From: Isosphaera sp. | GTDB taxonomy: Bacteria > Planctomycetota > Planctomycetia > Gemmatales > Gemmataceae | Direction of reading: 5' to 3' | Length of the DNA: 64,000 bases | NCBI GenBank assembly: GCA_013822345.1 | Contig: PNKH01000009.1 | Location: 1 to 64,000 of the forward strand | Part shown: positions 33,661 to 42,646 of the stretch, one piece after another | Numbering within the stretch: position 1 is the stretch's first letter | Layout: each line of letters begins with the position of its first letter | Made by a program: the position numbers and the translations under genes | The notes under the pieces: generated by a model | Seen by the model: only the letters and a program-made list of their open reading frames with translations | What the model was told of the DNA's origin: nothing | The model's database searches: none

Positions 33661-34171
33661 ACTCGCCGTCCCGACCACCGCCGACGGGGTCCGGGACCTG
33701 CTCCGGCGGGCCGGGCAGGGGGACACGGCGACCGTCCCGGCGCTCCGGAAGCTGCTGGAGGACCCGACCAACATCGACCGCCTCGGGGGCGACCTGGCCC
33801 GGTCCGCCGAGGCCGGGTTCGTGGACGCCCTGGCCGGGGGCGACCTGGCCGTCCGGGAGGCGGTCCACGCCAAGCTGGCCGCCCTCCGGGCGGAGCTGCT
33901 CGGGGAGAGCCCGACCCCGGTCGAGCGGCTCTTGGTGGGGCGGGCGGTGGCGTGCTGGCTCCAGGTGCAGGACGCCGACCTGCGGGCCGCCGGGTCGCGG
34001 GACCTGACGTTCCGGCAGTCCGAGTTCAACCAGAGGCGGATGGACGCGGCCCACCGCCGCTACCTGTCGGCCCTGAAGACCCTGGCGCTCGTCCGCAAGC
34101 TCGCGGTGCCCGTCCTGAAGGTGAACATCGCCCGGAAGCAGGTGAACGTCGCCGGCGTGCCGGCGGGCTAA
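33635..34171 (+). CDS. Unknown helical protein paired with the MYYYT protein
   Basis: A 178-residue, nearly all-helical protein. It starts VTEPKKPTELAVPTTADGV at a GTG with GTGGAGGAAG upstream, contains ADGVRDLLRRAGQGDTATVPALRKLL, a segment resembling a degenerate HEAT unit, and ends in a basic region with NIARKQVNVAG. The pair with the preceding small protein is a repeated planctomycete arrangement of unknown function, and here lies next to the attachment site, which suggests a role in mobile-element biology or simply passenger status. Confidence 0.7.
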   Translation: MTEPKKPTELAVPTTADGVRDLLRRAGQGDTATVPALRKLLEDPTNIDRLGGDLARSAEAGFVDALAGGDLAVREAVHAKLAALRAELLGESPTPVERLLVGRAVACWLQVQDADLRAAGSRDLTFRQSEFNQRRMDAAHRRYLSALKTLALVRKLAVPVLKVNIARKQVNVAGVPAG

Positions 34172-34725
34172 AGGCGGCACCCCCAAGCCGTCATCCCCGC
34201 GGGGCAGGGGGGCTCGGAATTACGCGGTCGCGGGCCTTCCGCCCCCGACCGGGCGGCCGGCTTCACTACTCCGCGGCTTGTCTGCCGGTCGCTCCCGCAG
34301 CCTGCCCGAAACCCTGTCCCGACCCCGAGCAGTCGCTCAATCCCCACCGGTCCGAGCCTCGCAGACCGCGGCGAAGGCCACACCCGGGCGAGGGGCGAAA
34401 GAACTGGCAACCCCTGGAGCCACTCGGGTGACGGCGGTGCGATCACCCCTGGAGATCACCGAACGTCCCCAGCCGCGCACGGAAGGTGCCCGACTGCTTC
34501 ACGGTCGATCGTATCCCGAGTCGCCGCCAGAAGCACCTCGCAGCACGCCCTGAAAAGCCGTGGCGACGTTCGCCCAGCAGCGGTGTCGGATGAGCCCGAG
34601 GCCTGGCAGACCACTTCCGCAGATGTCGCCCGCGGCTTCTCGTCCCAGGTGGCCGCCCGGCGGAGCGCTCGAAGGTGAACAGGGTCACGTTGTAGGCGGC
34701 CCGGCCGCGGCCCGCGGGCCGGTGT
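34172..34725. other. Gene-free region at the left of the phosphorelay operon
   Basis: A 554-bp stretch between the small-protein pair and the convergent end of the phosphorelay operon. Only short overlapping frames without domain features are present, and none has a convincing ribosome site. No hairpin of the chromosomal repeat families and no transposase remnant could be identified with confidence. It may hold decayed DNA. Confidence 0.4.
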
Positions 34726-35886
34726 TCACAGGCTGTGGCTCCCCGGCGCGCGGGGCACGGCGGGGGCGAGGATGCGGACCCGCCCCGGCGACTGCCCGGC
34801 GGCGGTCATCGCCTCCAGCCGCCGGCGGGCGGCGGCGGTGACCGGCTGGCCGCGGCCGAGGAGCAGCACTCCGGCGCGGTTGTACAGGTCCTCGGCCAGC
34901 AGCATCCCGTCCGCTAGTTCGGCGACCGACACCTCCCGCACCTCCAACTCACCGTCCCGCCGGAGGAAGGCCTCCAGGGTGCCGAGGACGTCCGGGTCGT
35001 ACCGCCCGCCCCGGGCCTTCAGCAGCCCGAGGGCCTGCGACTTCGGCACCCCCTGCTCCACCAGTGCGTCGAAGTCGAACGCTACCGCGAGTACCCGGGC
35101 CCCGGGCGGAAGGTTCTTCCCGCGCGGGGACAGCGACGGCGGGCCGGGCGGGGCGAACGGGTGGTCCAGGTGGGCGATGATCTCGGTCACCGGCTCCATC
35201 CGCGGGATGTGCCGGAGTAGCGCCCCGGCCGCCCCGGGCAGGCCGACCTCCCGCCCCCGGTCGTCCGGGCCGGGTCGACCCCCCGCCGCCGGGAGCATCG
35301 CGTCGGGGACGATCACCGTCCCCAACTGGGACAGGACGGCCGCGACGTCCATCGCCCAGCCGGCCCCCGCCCCGGGCCAGGCCAACTCCCGGGCCAGCCG
35401 CTGCACCCGAACCGCCCGCCCAAACCCGGCCGGGGCCGCCAGGGCGAGCACCTCGGCCAGGACCTGGACGCTCCCCCGCAAGGTCTGGTCCAGCAGTTCC
35501 CGCTCGGCGGTGACCAACCGGTACTGGTCGACGGCCGCCCCGACCCCGGTTGCCAGGTCGTCGGGCGAACACGGCTTGGTCAGGAACCGGAAGATGCCGC
35601 CCCGGTTCACCGCCCCGATCGCCTGCCCGACGTCCGCGTACCCGGTCAGCAGGACCCGGACCGCGTCCGGGTACTCGTCCCGCACCCGGGCCAGGAACTG
35701 GATCCCGTCCATCCCCGGCATCCGGGCGTCGGACACCACCACCGCGAACGGCCCGCCGGCGGCCAGGGCGGCCAGCCCCTCGGCCCCGCCGGTGGCGGTG
35801 TGCACCGCGAACCGCTTCCGGAGCTGCCGCTCGTACCCGGCCAGGACGTTCGGCTCGTCGTCCACGAACAACACGTTGGCGGTCAT
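34726..35886 (-). CDS. Response regulator with degenerate HD-GYP-like output domain
   Basis: A 386-residue protein. The receiver domain (1-120) has the phospho-acceptor Asp53 (VSDARMPG) and the switch Lys in FLTKP. The rest aligns in layout with HD-GYP regulators such as RpfG: AVLSQLGTVIVPDAML stands where active enzymes have LHDIGKIGIPD, so the His-Asp metal pair is replaced by Ser-Gln (185-187), and HIPRMEPVTEIIAHLD follows the family spacing. It is therefore probably a non-catalytic, protein-interacting output rather than a c-di-GMP phosphodiesterase. It is the last gene of the operon and overlaps the previous one by four bases. Confidence 0.75.
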   Translation of the reverse strand: MTANVLFVDDEPNVLAGYERQLRKRFAVHTATGGAEGLAALAAGGPFAVVVSDARMPGMDGIQFLARVRDEYPDAVRVLLTGYADVGQAIGAVNRGGIFRFLTKPCSPDDLATGVGAAVDQYRLVTAERELLDQTLRGSVQVLAEVLALAAPAGFGRAVRVQRLARELAWPGAGAGWAMDVAAVLSQLGTVIVPDAMLPAAGGRPGPDDRGREVGLPGAAGALLRHIPRMEPVTEIIAHLDHPFAPPGPPSLSPRGKNLPPGARVLAVAFDFDALVEQGVPKSQALGLLKARGGRYDPDVLGTLEAFLRRDGELEVREVSVAELADGMLLAEDLYNRAGVLLLGRGQPVTAAARRRLEAMTAAGQSPGRVRILAPAVPRAPGSHSL

Positions 35887-37070
35887 CGGCCCCCCTCGCC
35901 CCGGCCCTGGTCCTGAAGCTCCGCCCACTTCGAGAGCCGGTCCCCGAGCCCGAGCCGGTCGAAGTAGGGGGCGGCCGGCGGCCCGCCCTCGTCGGGGGCG
36001 AGCAGCCCCTCGGCCGCGTGGACCGCGGCGAGCGGGCCGAACCCGTCCGCCGGGCACCCGGCCGGGTCGTGGTGCCAGGCGACCGCCTCGACGACCGCGG
36101 GCGGCAGCCCCCAGAGCCCGAGCAGGTACGCCCCGACCTCGGCGTGCGTCACCCCGAACACGGCCCGCTCGGCGTCCGCCACCGCCCGCCCGTCGTCCCG
36201 GGCCGCCCGGAGGACCTCCTTGTACGCCTCGGGGACCTGGCTCCCGAGGGCCAGCCGGCCGACATCGTGGAGCAGCCCGACCAGCCGGGCGTCGGCCGCC
36301 GCGGCCGCCCCGGCCTCCGCCTGGGCGATCCGCCCGGCCAGGTCGGCGACCGCCCGGCTGTGATCCCACAGCCCGTCGATCGAGAACGGGCGGAGGGCGG
36401 CCGGGTCGTACCGGGTCAGCACCTCGGACACCAGCACCAGGGCCTTCGTCGCCTCAGCCCCGAGCATCTGGACGGCCCGTCCCGGGCAGGTGGTCGGCTT
36501 CCGCGCCCCGAACAGGCAGGAGTTCGCCACCTGCAGGATCTTGGCCGCCAGCCCGGGGTCCTCGGCCACGATCGACTCGACCCCGGCGATCGACCCGTCC
36601 GGCCGCTCCAACTCGGCCAGGACCCGGGTGTACACGGCCGGCGGGGTCGGGAGGCCGCCGAGCCGGCCGACGACGGCCGCCAGCGGCGGGGCCCGGAGCA
36701 GGTCCTGGAGGGAGCACGCCCGGCGGACCGCGGCCGTCAACTGGTCCGGGTCGCACGGCTTGGTGAACACCCGGTGGGCGAGCGGGACGAGCCGCCGCAT
36801 GGCGTCCGGGGCGCACTGCCCGGTCAGCACCATCCGGACGGTCAGCGGGTGCCGGCGGCGGACCTCGGCCAGCAGCTCGTCCCCGTCCATCCCGGGCATC
36901 CGCATGTCGGTGACCAGGACGTCGGCCGGGTCGGCGGCCATCAGGGTCAGGGCCTCGGCCCCGCCCCCGGCGAACCGCATGTCCCACTCGGCCCGGAGCG
37001 GGCGGAGGAGCCGGCGGAGCCCGTCCCGGACGTTCGGCTCGTCGTCCACGAACAGCACCCGCCGGGTCAT
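35883..37070 (-). CDS. Response regulator with HDOD output domain
   Basis: A 395-residue protein. The receiver domain (1-125) has acceptor Asp55 (VTDMRMPG) and FTKPC. An HDOD domain follows, with the family opening LGGLPTPPAVYTRVLAEL, SIVAEDPGLAAKILQVANS and the His-Asp step LVGLLHDVGRLALG. HDOD proteins act in signalling and do not usually hydrolyse nucleotides. Its start shares one base with the stop of the upstream kinase (TGATG) and its stop overlaps the next start (ATGA), so production of all three is coupled. It probably receives phosphate from one of the kinases encoded upstream. Confidence 0.85.
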   Translation of the reverse strand: MTRRVLFVDDEPNVRDGLRRLLRPLRAEWDMRFAGGGAEALTLMAADPADVLVTDMRMPGMDGDELLAEVRRRHPLTVRMVLTGQCAPDAMRRLVPLAHRVFTKPCDPDQLTAAVRRACSLQDLLRAPPLAAVVGRLGGLPTPPAVYTRVLAELERPDGSIAGVESIVAEDPGLAAKILQVANSCLFGARKPTTCPGRAVQMLGAEATKALVLVSEVLTRYDPAALRPFSIDGLWDHSRAVADLAGRIAQAEAGAAAAADARLVGLLHDVGRLALGSQVPEAYKEVLRAARDDGRAVADAERAVFGVTHAEVGAYLLGLWGLPPAVVEAVAWHHDPAGCPADGFGPLAAVHAAEGLLAPDEGGPPAAPYFDRLGLGDRLSKWAELQDQGRGEGGR

Positions 37071-38617
37071 CACGGCTCCCCCGCGGGTGGGCCGGCCGGG
37101 AGGCGGATGACGAACGTCGTCCCCCTCCCCGACTCGGACTCGAAGGCGATCGTCCCGCCGTGCCGCTTGACCACCACCGCGTGGGCCAGGGCCAGCCCCT
37201 GCCCGGTCCCCTGGCCGACCGGCTTGGTGGTGAAGAACGGGTCGAACACCCGCCCCCGGATCGCCTCCGGGATCCCGCACCCGGTGTCCGCCACCCGGAC
37301 CTCGGCCGCGGCCCCGGCCCGGCGGGTGGACAGGGTGATCGTCCCCTTCACCCCGTCGGGGTTAGCCGCCTTGACCGCATGGGCGGCGTTCACCAACAGG
37401 TTCAGGAACACCTGGTTCAGTTCCCCCGGGAGGCCGGGGACCGGGGCCAGGTCCGGGTCCAGGTCGGTCACCACCTCGGCCACGTACTTCCACTCGTTCC
37501 GGGCGACGGCGACGACCGTCTCGACCGCCCGGTTCAGGTCGACCGGGACCTTCTCGTCCGTCCCCGGGTGGGCGAACTCCTTCATCGCCTGGACGATCCG
37601 GGCGACGTGCTTGACCCCGTCCAGGGTCTGCCCGATCGCCCGCGGGGCCTCGTCCAGCAGGTAGTCCAGGTCCGCCTCCTCGGCCGCCCGGGCGGCCCCG
37701 GCCTGGGCGGCCGGGTCGTCCCCGGCCGCCCGGTACAGGCGGGCCACCCGGCCGAGGTCCGCGAGCGCCCCGGCGAGGAACGTGGTGTTGTCCCCGATGT
37801 ACTGGATCGGGGTGTTGATCTCGTGGGCGATCCCGGCCGCCAGCTGCCCGATCGACTCCAGCTTCTGGGCCTGCTTGAGCTGGTCCTCGAGCACCTTCCG
37901 GTCGGTCACGTCGATCGCCAGGACGAGGCGGGCCGGGCGCCCCAGGAACTCGATCGGGCGGGACGACACCTCGACCTGCCGGACCTCCCCGGACGCCAGC
38001 CGGTGCCGGGCCGGGCCGGAACCGGCGGCCGGCGGGTCGTGGTCCTCGACCTCCCCGACGGTCAGCCCGAGGAACGCGGCCCGGGGGTACCCGTAGTGGG
38101 CCACCGCCGCGTCGTTCACCGCCAGGAACCGGCCGGTCGCCGTGTCGTACACCCACATCGGGTGGGGGTTCGCCTCGAACAGCTGGCGGTACCGCTCCTC
38201 GCTCTCCCGCAGGGCCGACGCCGCCCGCTCCCGCTCGGCCGCGGTCCGCCGGTGCTCGGCCGCGGCGGCGGCCACGGCCGAGACCAACTCGTCCGGCCGG
38301 AACGGCTTGGTCAGGAACCGGAACACGTGCCCGGCGTTGACCGCCTCGGTCGCCTGCCGGACGTCGACCTGCCCGGTCACCAGGACCCGGACCGCGTCCG
38401 GGAACCGCTCCCGGGCGGCGGCCAGGAACCGGATCCCGTCCATCCCCGGCATGTGGAGGTCCGACACCACCACCGCGAACGGCCCCCGGGCGGACAGCAC
38501 GGCCAGGCCCGCCTCGCCGCCCGTCGCGGTCTCGACCGGGTACGCCGGGTGGAGGAACCGCCGGTACGCGCCGAGCATCGACTCGTCGTCGTCCACGCAG
38601 AGGACTGTCCCGCTCAT
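37070..38617 (-). CDS. Receiver-PAS-histidine kinase hybrid
   Basis: A 515-residue soluble kinase. An N-terminal receiver (1-120, Asp53, FLTKPF) is followed by a PAS domain (about 140-240, SEERYRQLFEANPHPMWVYD), then the dimerisation/phosphoacceptor helix with His265 (AGIAHEINTPIQYIGDNT) and an ATPase domain with NLLVNAAHA, DTGCGIP and GTGQGLALAH. The receiver-first order fits an intermediate in a phosphorelay, receiving phosphate and controlling its own kinase. The HEINTP acceptor box is of the NtrB/ZraS type. No membrane segment is present, so it is cytoplasmic. Confidence 0.9.
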   Translation of the reverse strand: MSGTVLCVDDDESMLGAYRRFLHPAYPVETATGGEAGLAVLSARGPFAVVVSDLHMPGMDGIRFLAAARERFPDAVRVLVTGQVDVRQATEAVNAGHVFRFLTKPFRPDELVSAVAAAAAEHRRTAAERERAASALRESEERYRQLFEANPHPMWVYDTATGRFLAVNDAAVAHYGYPRAAFLGLTVGEVEDHDPPAAGSGPARHRLASGEVRQVEVSSRPIEFLGRPARLVLAIDVTDRKVLEDQLKQAQKLESIGQLAAGIAHEINTPIQYIGDNTTFLAGALADLGRVARLYRAAGDDPAAQAGAARAAEEADLDYLLDEAPRAIGQTLDGVKHVARIVQAMKEFAHPGTDEKVPVDLNRAVETVVAVARNEWKYVAEVVTDLDPDLAPVPGLPGELNQVFLNLLVNAAHAVKAANPDGVKGTITLSTRRAGAAAEVRVADTGCGIPEAIRGRVFDPFFTTKPVGQGTGQGLALAHAVVVKRHGGTIAFESESGRGTTFVIRLPAGPPAGEP

Positions 38618-38698
38618 GCCGCCCCCCGGGTGACCGGACCGCCTCGGGCAATGATCGGTCGGGGTGGATGGATAATTGCGTCCGCCCCCGTCCCGCCG

Positions 38699-41600
38699 TC
38701 AGCCGCTCCCGTCCAGGACGTCGCGGACCTTCTGGGCGAGGGCGGCCGGGGAGAACGGCTTCTGCAGGAAGTGGGTGCCGTTCTCGAGGACCCCGTGCCG
38801 CACCACCGTGTCGTCCGTGTACCCGCTGGTGAACAGCACCTTGGCCCCGGGGTGGCGGGCGAGCACCGCCTCGGCCACCTGTCGGCCGCCCACCCCGCCC
38901 GGCATCACCACGTCCGTCAGCAGCAGGTGGAGCGGCCCGGGGTGCCCCGCCGCGACCCCCGCCGCCTCCCGCCCGTTCCCGGCGTCCAGGACGGTGTACC
39001 CGCACTGGCGGAGGACGTGCCGGCCCAGGGCCCGGACCGCCTCCTCGTCCTCGACCAACAGTACCGTCTCGGTCCCCCGGGGCATCGAGGCGAGGCGCAG
39101 CCCCGACTTCCCGGCGGCCGGGGCGCCCCCGACCCGGGGCAGGTAGAGGCGGAACGTCGACCCCCGCCCCGGCTCGCTCTGCACCTCGACATGCCCGCCG
39201 GACTGCTTGACGAACCCGAACACCATCGCCAGCCCCAGCCCGGTTCCTTTCCCGACCCCCTTGGTGGTGAAGAACGGCTCGAAGATCCGGGCCCGCACCT
39301 CGTCCGTCATCCCGCACCCGGTGTCCGCGACCGACAGCACCACGTACCGGCCGGGCCGCACGTCCGCGTGGGCCGCGGCGTCGGCCGCGTCCAGGTCCGC
39401 GTTCCGCGTCTCGACCGTCAGCAGCCCGCCCCGGGGCATGGCGTCCCGGGCGTTGACGCACAGGTTGACGATCGCCTGCTCCAGCTGGCCCGGGTCGGCC
39501 CGGACACGCCCCAGGCTCGGGGCCAGCCGGGTGGTGAGGTCGATGTCCTCCCCGATCAGCCGCCGGAGCATCCGCTCGAGGTCCCGGACCAGGGCGTTCG
39601 GCTCGAGCACCTTCGGCTCGAGCAGCGTCTGCCGGCTGAACGCGAGCAGCTGCCGGGTCAGGCCGGCGGCCCGGTCCCCGGCCCGGGTGATCTCCGCCAG
39701 CAGTTCCTGGGCCGGGTGGTCGGCCGGCAGTTCCCGCCCGACCACCTCGCTGTACCCGTTGATGATGGTCAGGAGGTTGTTGAAGTCGTGGGCCACCCCG
39801 CCCGCCAGCCGCCCGACCGCCTCCATCTTCTGCGCCTGCCGGAACTGGTCCTCCAGCCGCCGCCGCCCGGTCACGTCCGTCTGCACCCCGACGAAGTGGG
39901 TCAGCCGGCCGGCGGCGTCCCGGATCGGGGACAGGAGGAGTTGGTTCCAGAACGGGGTGCCGTCCTTGCGGTAGTTGAGGAGTTCCACGTCGCACGGGCG
40001 GCCGACCCGGAGGGCCTCCCGGACCGCGGCCAGCGCCTGTGGGTCGGTCCCCGGCCCCTGGAGGAACCGGCAGTTCCGCCCGAGCACCTCGGCCCCGGCG
40101 TACCCGGTCAGCCGCTCGAACCCGGGGCTGGCGTAGATGATCGGGTGGTCCGGGCGGGTGTGGTCGGTGATGACGAGGCCCCCGTTCACCGCCTGGATCG
40201 CCCGGTCGCGGAGGAGGAGGGCGTGCTCCGCCTGCCGGCGGGCGGTCACGTCGTGGGTCAGGAAGAGGGCCCCCTGGAAGGTGCCGTCGGGGTCGAACAG
40301 GGGGGTGGTGTACCACTCGCAGACGATGGCCCGCCCGTCCCGGGTGACGCACTCGTACGTCCCGTGGGCGTCCATGTCGCCGGCCCGGAGCCGGTCCAGG
40401 AGTTCGTCCACCGCCGGCCGGGACTGCGGGGGCACGATCACCCCGGACGGGTGCCGGCCGAGCACCTCCGCCTCTGCGAACCCGAACGTCCGCTCGGCCG
40501 CCGGGTTCCACCGGGTGTACCGGAAGTCCGCGTCGGTCAGCAGGTAGCCGAGGGGCATCCGCTCGATCTGGAGGTTGGTCCGGGCGAGCAGGTTCCCCCG
40601 GTCGATCTCGGCCTGCCGGTGCCGGTGGACGTCGGTGTGGACCCCGACCCACTCCCGGATCGCCCCGTCGCGGCCGAGGATCGGGACCGCCCGGACGGAC
40701 ATCCAGCGGTACTCCCCGTCCGCCCGGCGGAGCCGGTGCTCGACCTCGTACGCGGTCCGGCCGCCCAGCGCCGCCGACCACCCCCGGGCGGTGTCCGCCC
40801 GGTCGTCCGGGTGGATGGCGTCGAGCCACCCCCACCCCCGGGACTGGTCGAACCCCTGCCCGGTGAACGCCGCCCACCCCGGCTGGTCCGTCCCGAACTC
40901 GCCCGACGCCGGGGTGGTCCACACGATCGCGGCGGTCGCCGCGATCAGGGTCCGGTACCGCTCCTCGCTCTCCCGGAGGGCGGTCTCGGCCGTCTTCCTC
41001 TCGGTGACGTCCCGGCCGACCGCCTGGACCTCGGCCAGGCGGCCGTCCGGGTCGTAGAACCCGCGGTTGACGAACTCCATCCACCGCACCCGCCCGGCCC
41101 CGTCGGTCACCCGGTTCTCGACCACCACGACGGGGTCGGCGGCCGACATCCCGGCCAGCCGGGCCTCGATCCTGTCCCGGTCGTCCGGGTGAGCCAACGG
41201 CTGCCAGCGGCCGCCGAGGAGTTCCCCAGGGGCCTTGCCGAACACCCGGCAGTACACCTCGTTGACGAAGGTGATGGTCCCGTCCGCCCGGAACCGGCAC
41301 ACCACCTCCGTCTGGTCCTGGACCACCCGCCGGTGCCGCTCCTCGCTCAGCCGCAGGGCCTCCTCGGCGTGCCGGCGGTCGGTGATGTCCCGGACGACCT
41401 TGCACGCCCCGGCCACCCCCCCGCCGGGGCCGAGGACCGGGGAGATCGTCACCGCCACGTCGATCCGGGCCCCGCCCTTGCGGACCCGGACGGTCTCGAA
41501 CGTCTCCCCGGCCCCGCCCCGCCGGACCCGGTCCATCACCCGGCCCAGCTCCCCCGCCTTCTCCGGCGGGACGAGGAGCGAGACGGGGCGGCCGACCGCC

Positions 41601-42172
41601 TCGGCGGCGGGGTACCCGAACAGCCGCTCGGCCGCCGGGTTCCAGGTCTTGATCACCCCGTCGGGGGTCAGCGAGACGATCCCGTCGGCGGACGACTCGA
41701 CCAGCGCGGCCAGGTGGGCGACCGCCTCCTCCGCCCGCCGCCCGGCCCGGCGGCGGGCGGCCTCCCGGACCTCCCGCCCGACGGCCGGGGCGAGGCGGGA
41801 CAGGGCGTGCTTGAGCACGAAGTCGTTCGCCCCGGCCCGCATCACCTCGACCGCGACCTCCTCGCCGACGGTCCCCGAGACCACCAGGAACGGCAAGTCG
41901 GGGTCGGCTTCCCGGACCACCCCCAGCGCGGCCCGTGCGCCGAACCCGGGCAGGGTGTAGTCGCTCAGGACCGCGTCCCACGTCCCGGCCGCCAGGGCGG
42001 CCCGCAGCCCGTCGGCCGAGTCGGCCCGCTCCCAGGACGGGTCGAACCCGCCCCGCCGGAGGGCCAGGACGATCAGCTCGGCGTCCTCCGCCCGGTCCTC
42101 GACCACGAGGACGCGGAGGGGCGCCGCCGTCGGGGCCCGACCCTCGCGGGAAGCCACGGTGTAACCGGTCAC
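38699..42172 (-). CDS. LOV-domain hybrid sensor histidine kinase
   Basis: A 1157-residue soluble hybrid kinase. Domains in order: receiver-like (18-138, Asp71), PAS1 (about 150-268), PAS2 (275-393), PAS3 (402-517), PAS4 (533-645), LOV (about 655-768), phosphoacceptor helix with His795 (GGVAHDFNN), ATPase (about 905-1010, NLCVNARDAM, DTGCGM) and a C-terminal receiver (LLTDVVMPGG, FLQKPFS). The LOV domain has GRNCRFLQG with the flavin-adduct cysteine Cys701 and NYRKDGTPFWNQL, FVGVQTDVT, the full canonical set for blue-light photochemistry. It probably feeds phosphate to the neighbouring receivers. It lies 30 bases after the single-domain regulator gene. Confidence 0.9.
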   Translation of the reverse strand: MTGYTVASREGRAPTAAPLRVLVVEDRAEDAELIVLALRRGGFDPSWERADSADGLRAALAAGTWDAVLSDYTLPGFGARAALGVVREADPDLPFLVVSGTVGEEVAVEVMRAGANDFVLKHALSRLAPAVGREVREAARRRAGRRAEEAVAHLAALVESSADGIVSLTPDGVIKTWNPAAERLFGYPAAEAVGRPVSLLVPPEKAGELGRVMDRVRRGGAGETFETVRVRKGGARIDVAVTISPVLGPGGGVAGACKVVRDITDRRHAEEALRLSEERHRRVVQDQTEVVCRFRADGTITFVNEVYCRVFGKAPGELLGGRWQPLAHPDDRDRIEARLAGMSAADPVVVVENRVTDGAGRVRWMEFVNRGFYDPDGRLAEVQAVGRDVTERKTAETALRESEERYRTLIAATAAIVWTTPASGEFGTDQPGWAAFTGQGFDQSRGWGWLDAIHPDDRADTARGWSAALGGRTAYEVEHRLRRADGEYRWMSVRAVPILGRDGAIREWVGVHTDVHRHRQAEIDRGNLLARTNLQIERMPLGYLLTDADFRYTRWNPAAERTFGFAEAEVLGRHPSGVIVPPQSRPAVDELLDRLRAGDMDAHGTYECVTRDGRAIVCEWYTTPLFDPDGTFQGALFLTHDVTARRQAEHALLLRDRAIQAVNGGLVITDHTRPDHPIIYASPGFERLTGYAGAEVLGRNCRFLQGPGTDPQALAAVREALRVGRPCDVELLNYRKDGTPFWNQLLLSPIRDAAGRLTHFVGVQTDVTGRRRLEDQFRQAQKMEAVGRLAGGVAHDFNNLLTIINGYSEVVGRELPADHPAQELLAEITRAGDRAAGLTRQLLAFSRQTLLEPKVLEPNALVRDLERMLRRLIGEDIDLTTRLAPSLGRVRADPGQLEQAIVNLCVNARDAMPRGGLLTVETRNADLDAADAAAHADVRPGRYVVLSVADTGCGMTDEVRARIFEPFFTTKGVGKGTGLGLAMVFGFVKQSGGHVEVQSEPGRGSTFRLYLPRVGGAPAAGKSGLRLASMPRGTETVLLVEDEEAVRALGRHVLRQCGYTVLDAGNGREAAGVAAGHPGPLHLLLTDVVMPGGVGGRQVAEAVLARHPGAKVLFTSGYTDDTVVRHGVLENGTHFLQKPFSPAALAQKVRDVLDGSG

Positions 42173-42202
42173 GGGGGTCCTCCGCCGGGGTGGGTGGACC
42201 GG

Positions 42203-42646
42203 TCACGGGCGGCCCGCGGGCGGCTCGTTGAGCACCAGCCAGTACATCTGGAGCTGCTGGACGGCGGTCACGAACTGCCCGAAGTCGACCGGCTTGCGGA
42301 CGTAGCTGTTCGCCCCCAGGTCGTACCCCCGCATCACGTCCTCCTCCTCCCGGGACGACGTGAGGATGACGACCGGGAGGCGGCGGGTGGCCGCGGCCCC
42401 CCGGACCCGGTGGAGCACGTCCAGCCCGCCGACCCGCGGGAGCTTGAGGTCGAGCAGGACGAGTTGGGGCAGGTCGGCCGGGTCCCGGGCGGCGTGCGCC
42501 CCCTCGGCGAACAGGTAGTCGAGCGCCTCCCGCCCGTCCCGGGCCACCACCACCTCGTTGGCCAGGTTGCTCTTGCGGAACGCGAGCAGGGCCAACTCCT
42601 CGTCGTCCGGGTTGTCCTCGACGAGGAGGATCACCTTCGGCGTCAT
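42203..42646 (-). CDS. Single-domain response regulator (Rcp1-like)
   Basis: A 147-residue stand-alone receiver domain. It starts [19 protein letters not shown], has acceptor Asp66 (LLDLKLP), Thr/Ser in LTSS and Lys118 (YVRKPVDF). The sequence is of the Rcp1/CheY-like class that pairs with bacteriophytochrome-type kinases and lacks an output domain, so it acts as a phosphate shuttle. It overlaps the upstream kinase gene by four bases (ATGA), making that kinase its probable partner. The C-terminal helix ends in an aromatic segment ([11 protein letters not shown]), also typical of this class. Confidence 0.9.
   Translation of the reverse strand: MTPKVILLVEDNPDDEELALLAFRKSNLANEVVVARDGREALDYLFAEGAHAARDPADLPQLVLLDLKLPRVGGLDVLHRVRGAAATRRLPVVILTSSREEEDVMRGYDLGANSYVRKPVDFGQFVTAVQQLQMYWLVLNEPPAGRP

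Noticed and set aside
34172-34725. Transposase remnant on the minus strand
   Set aside because: A Trp/Arg-rich short frame (34443-34688) vaguely suggests it, but no DDE motif or terminal repeats can be seen.
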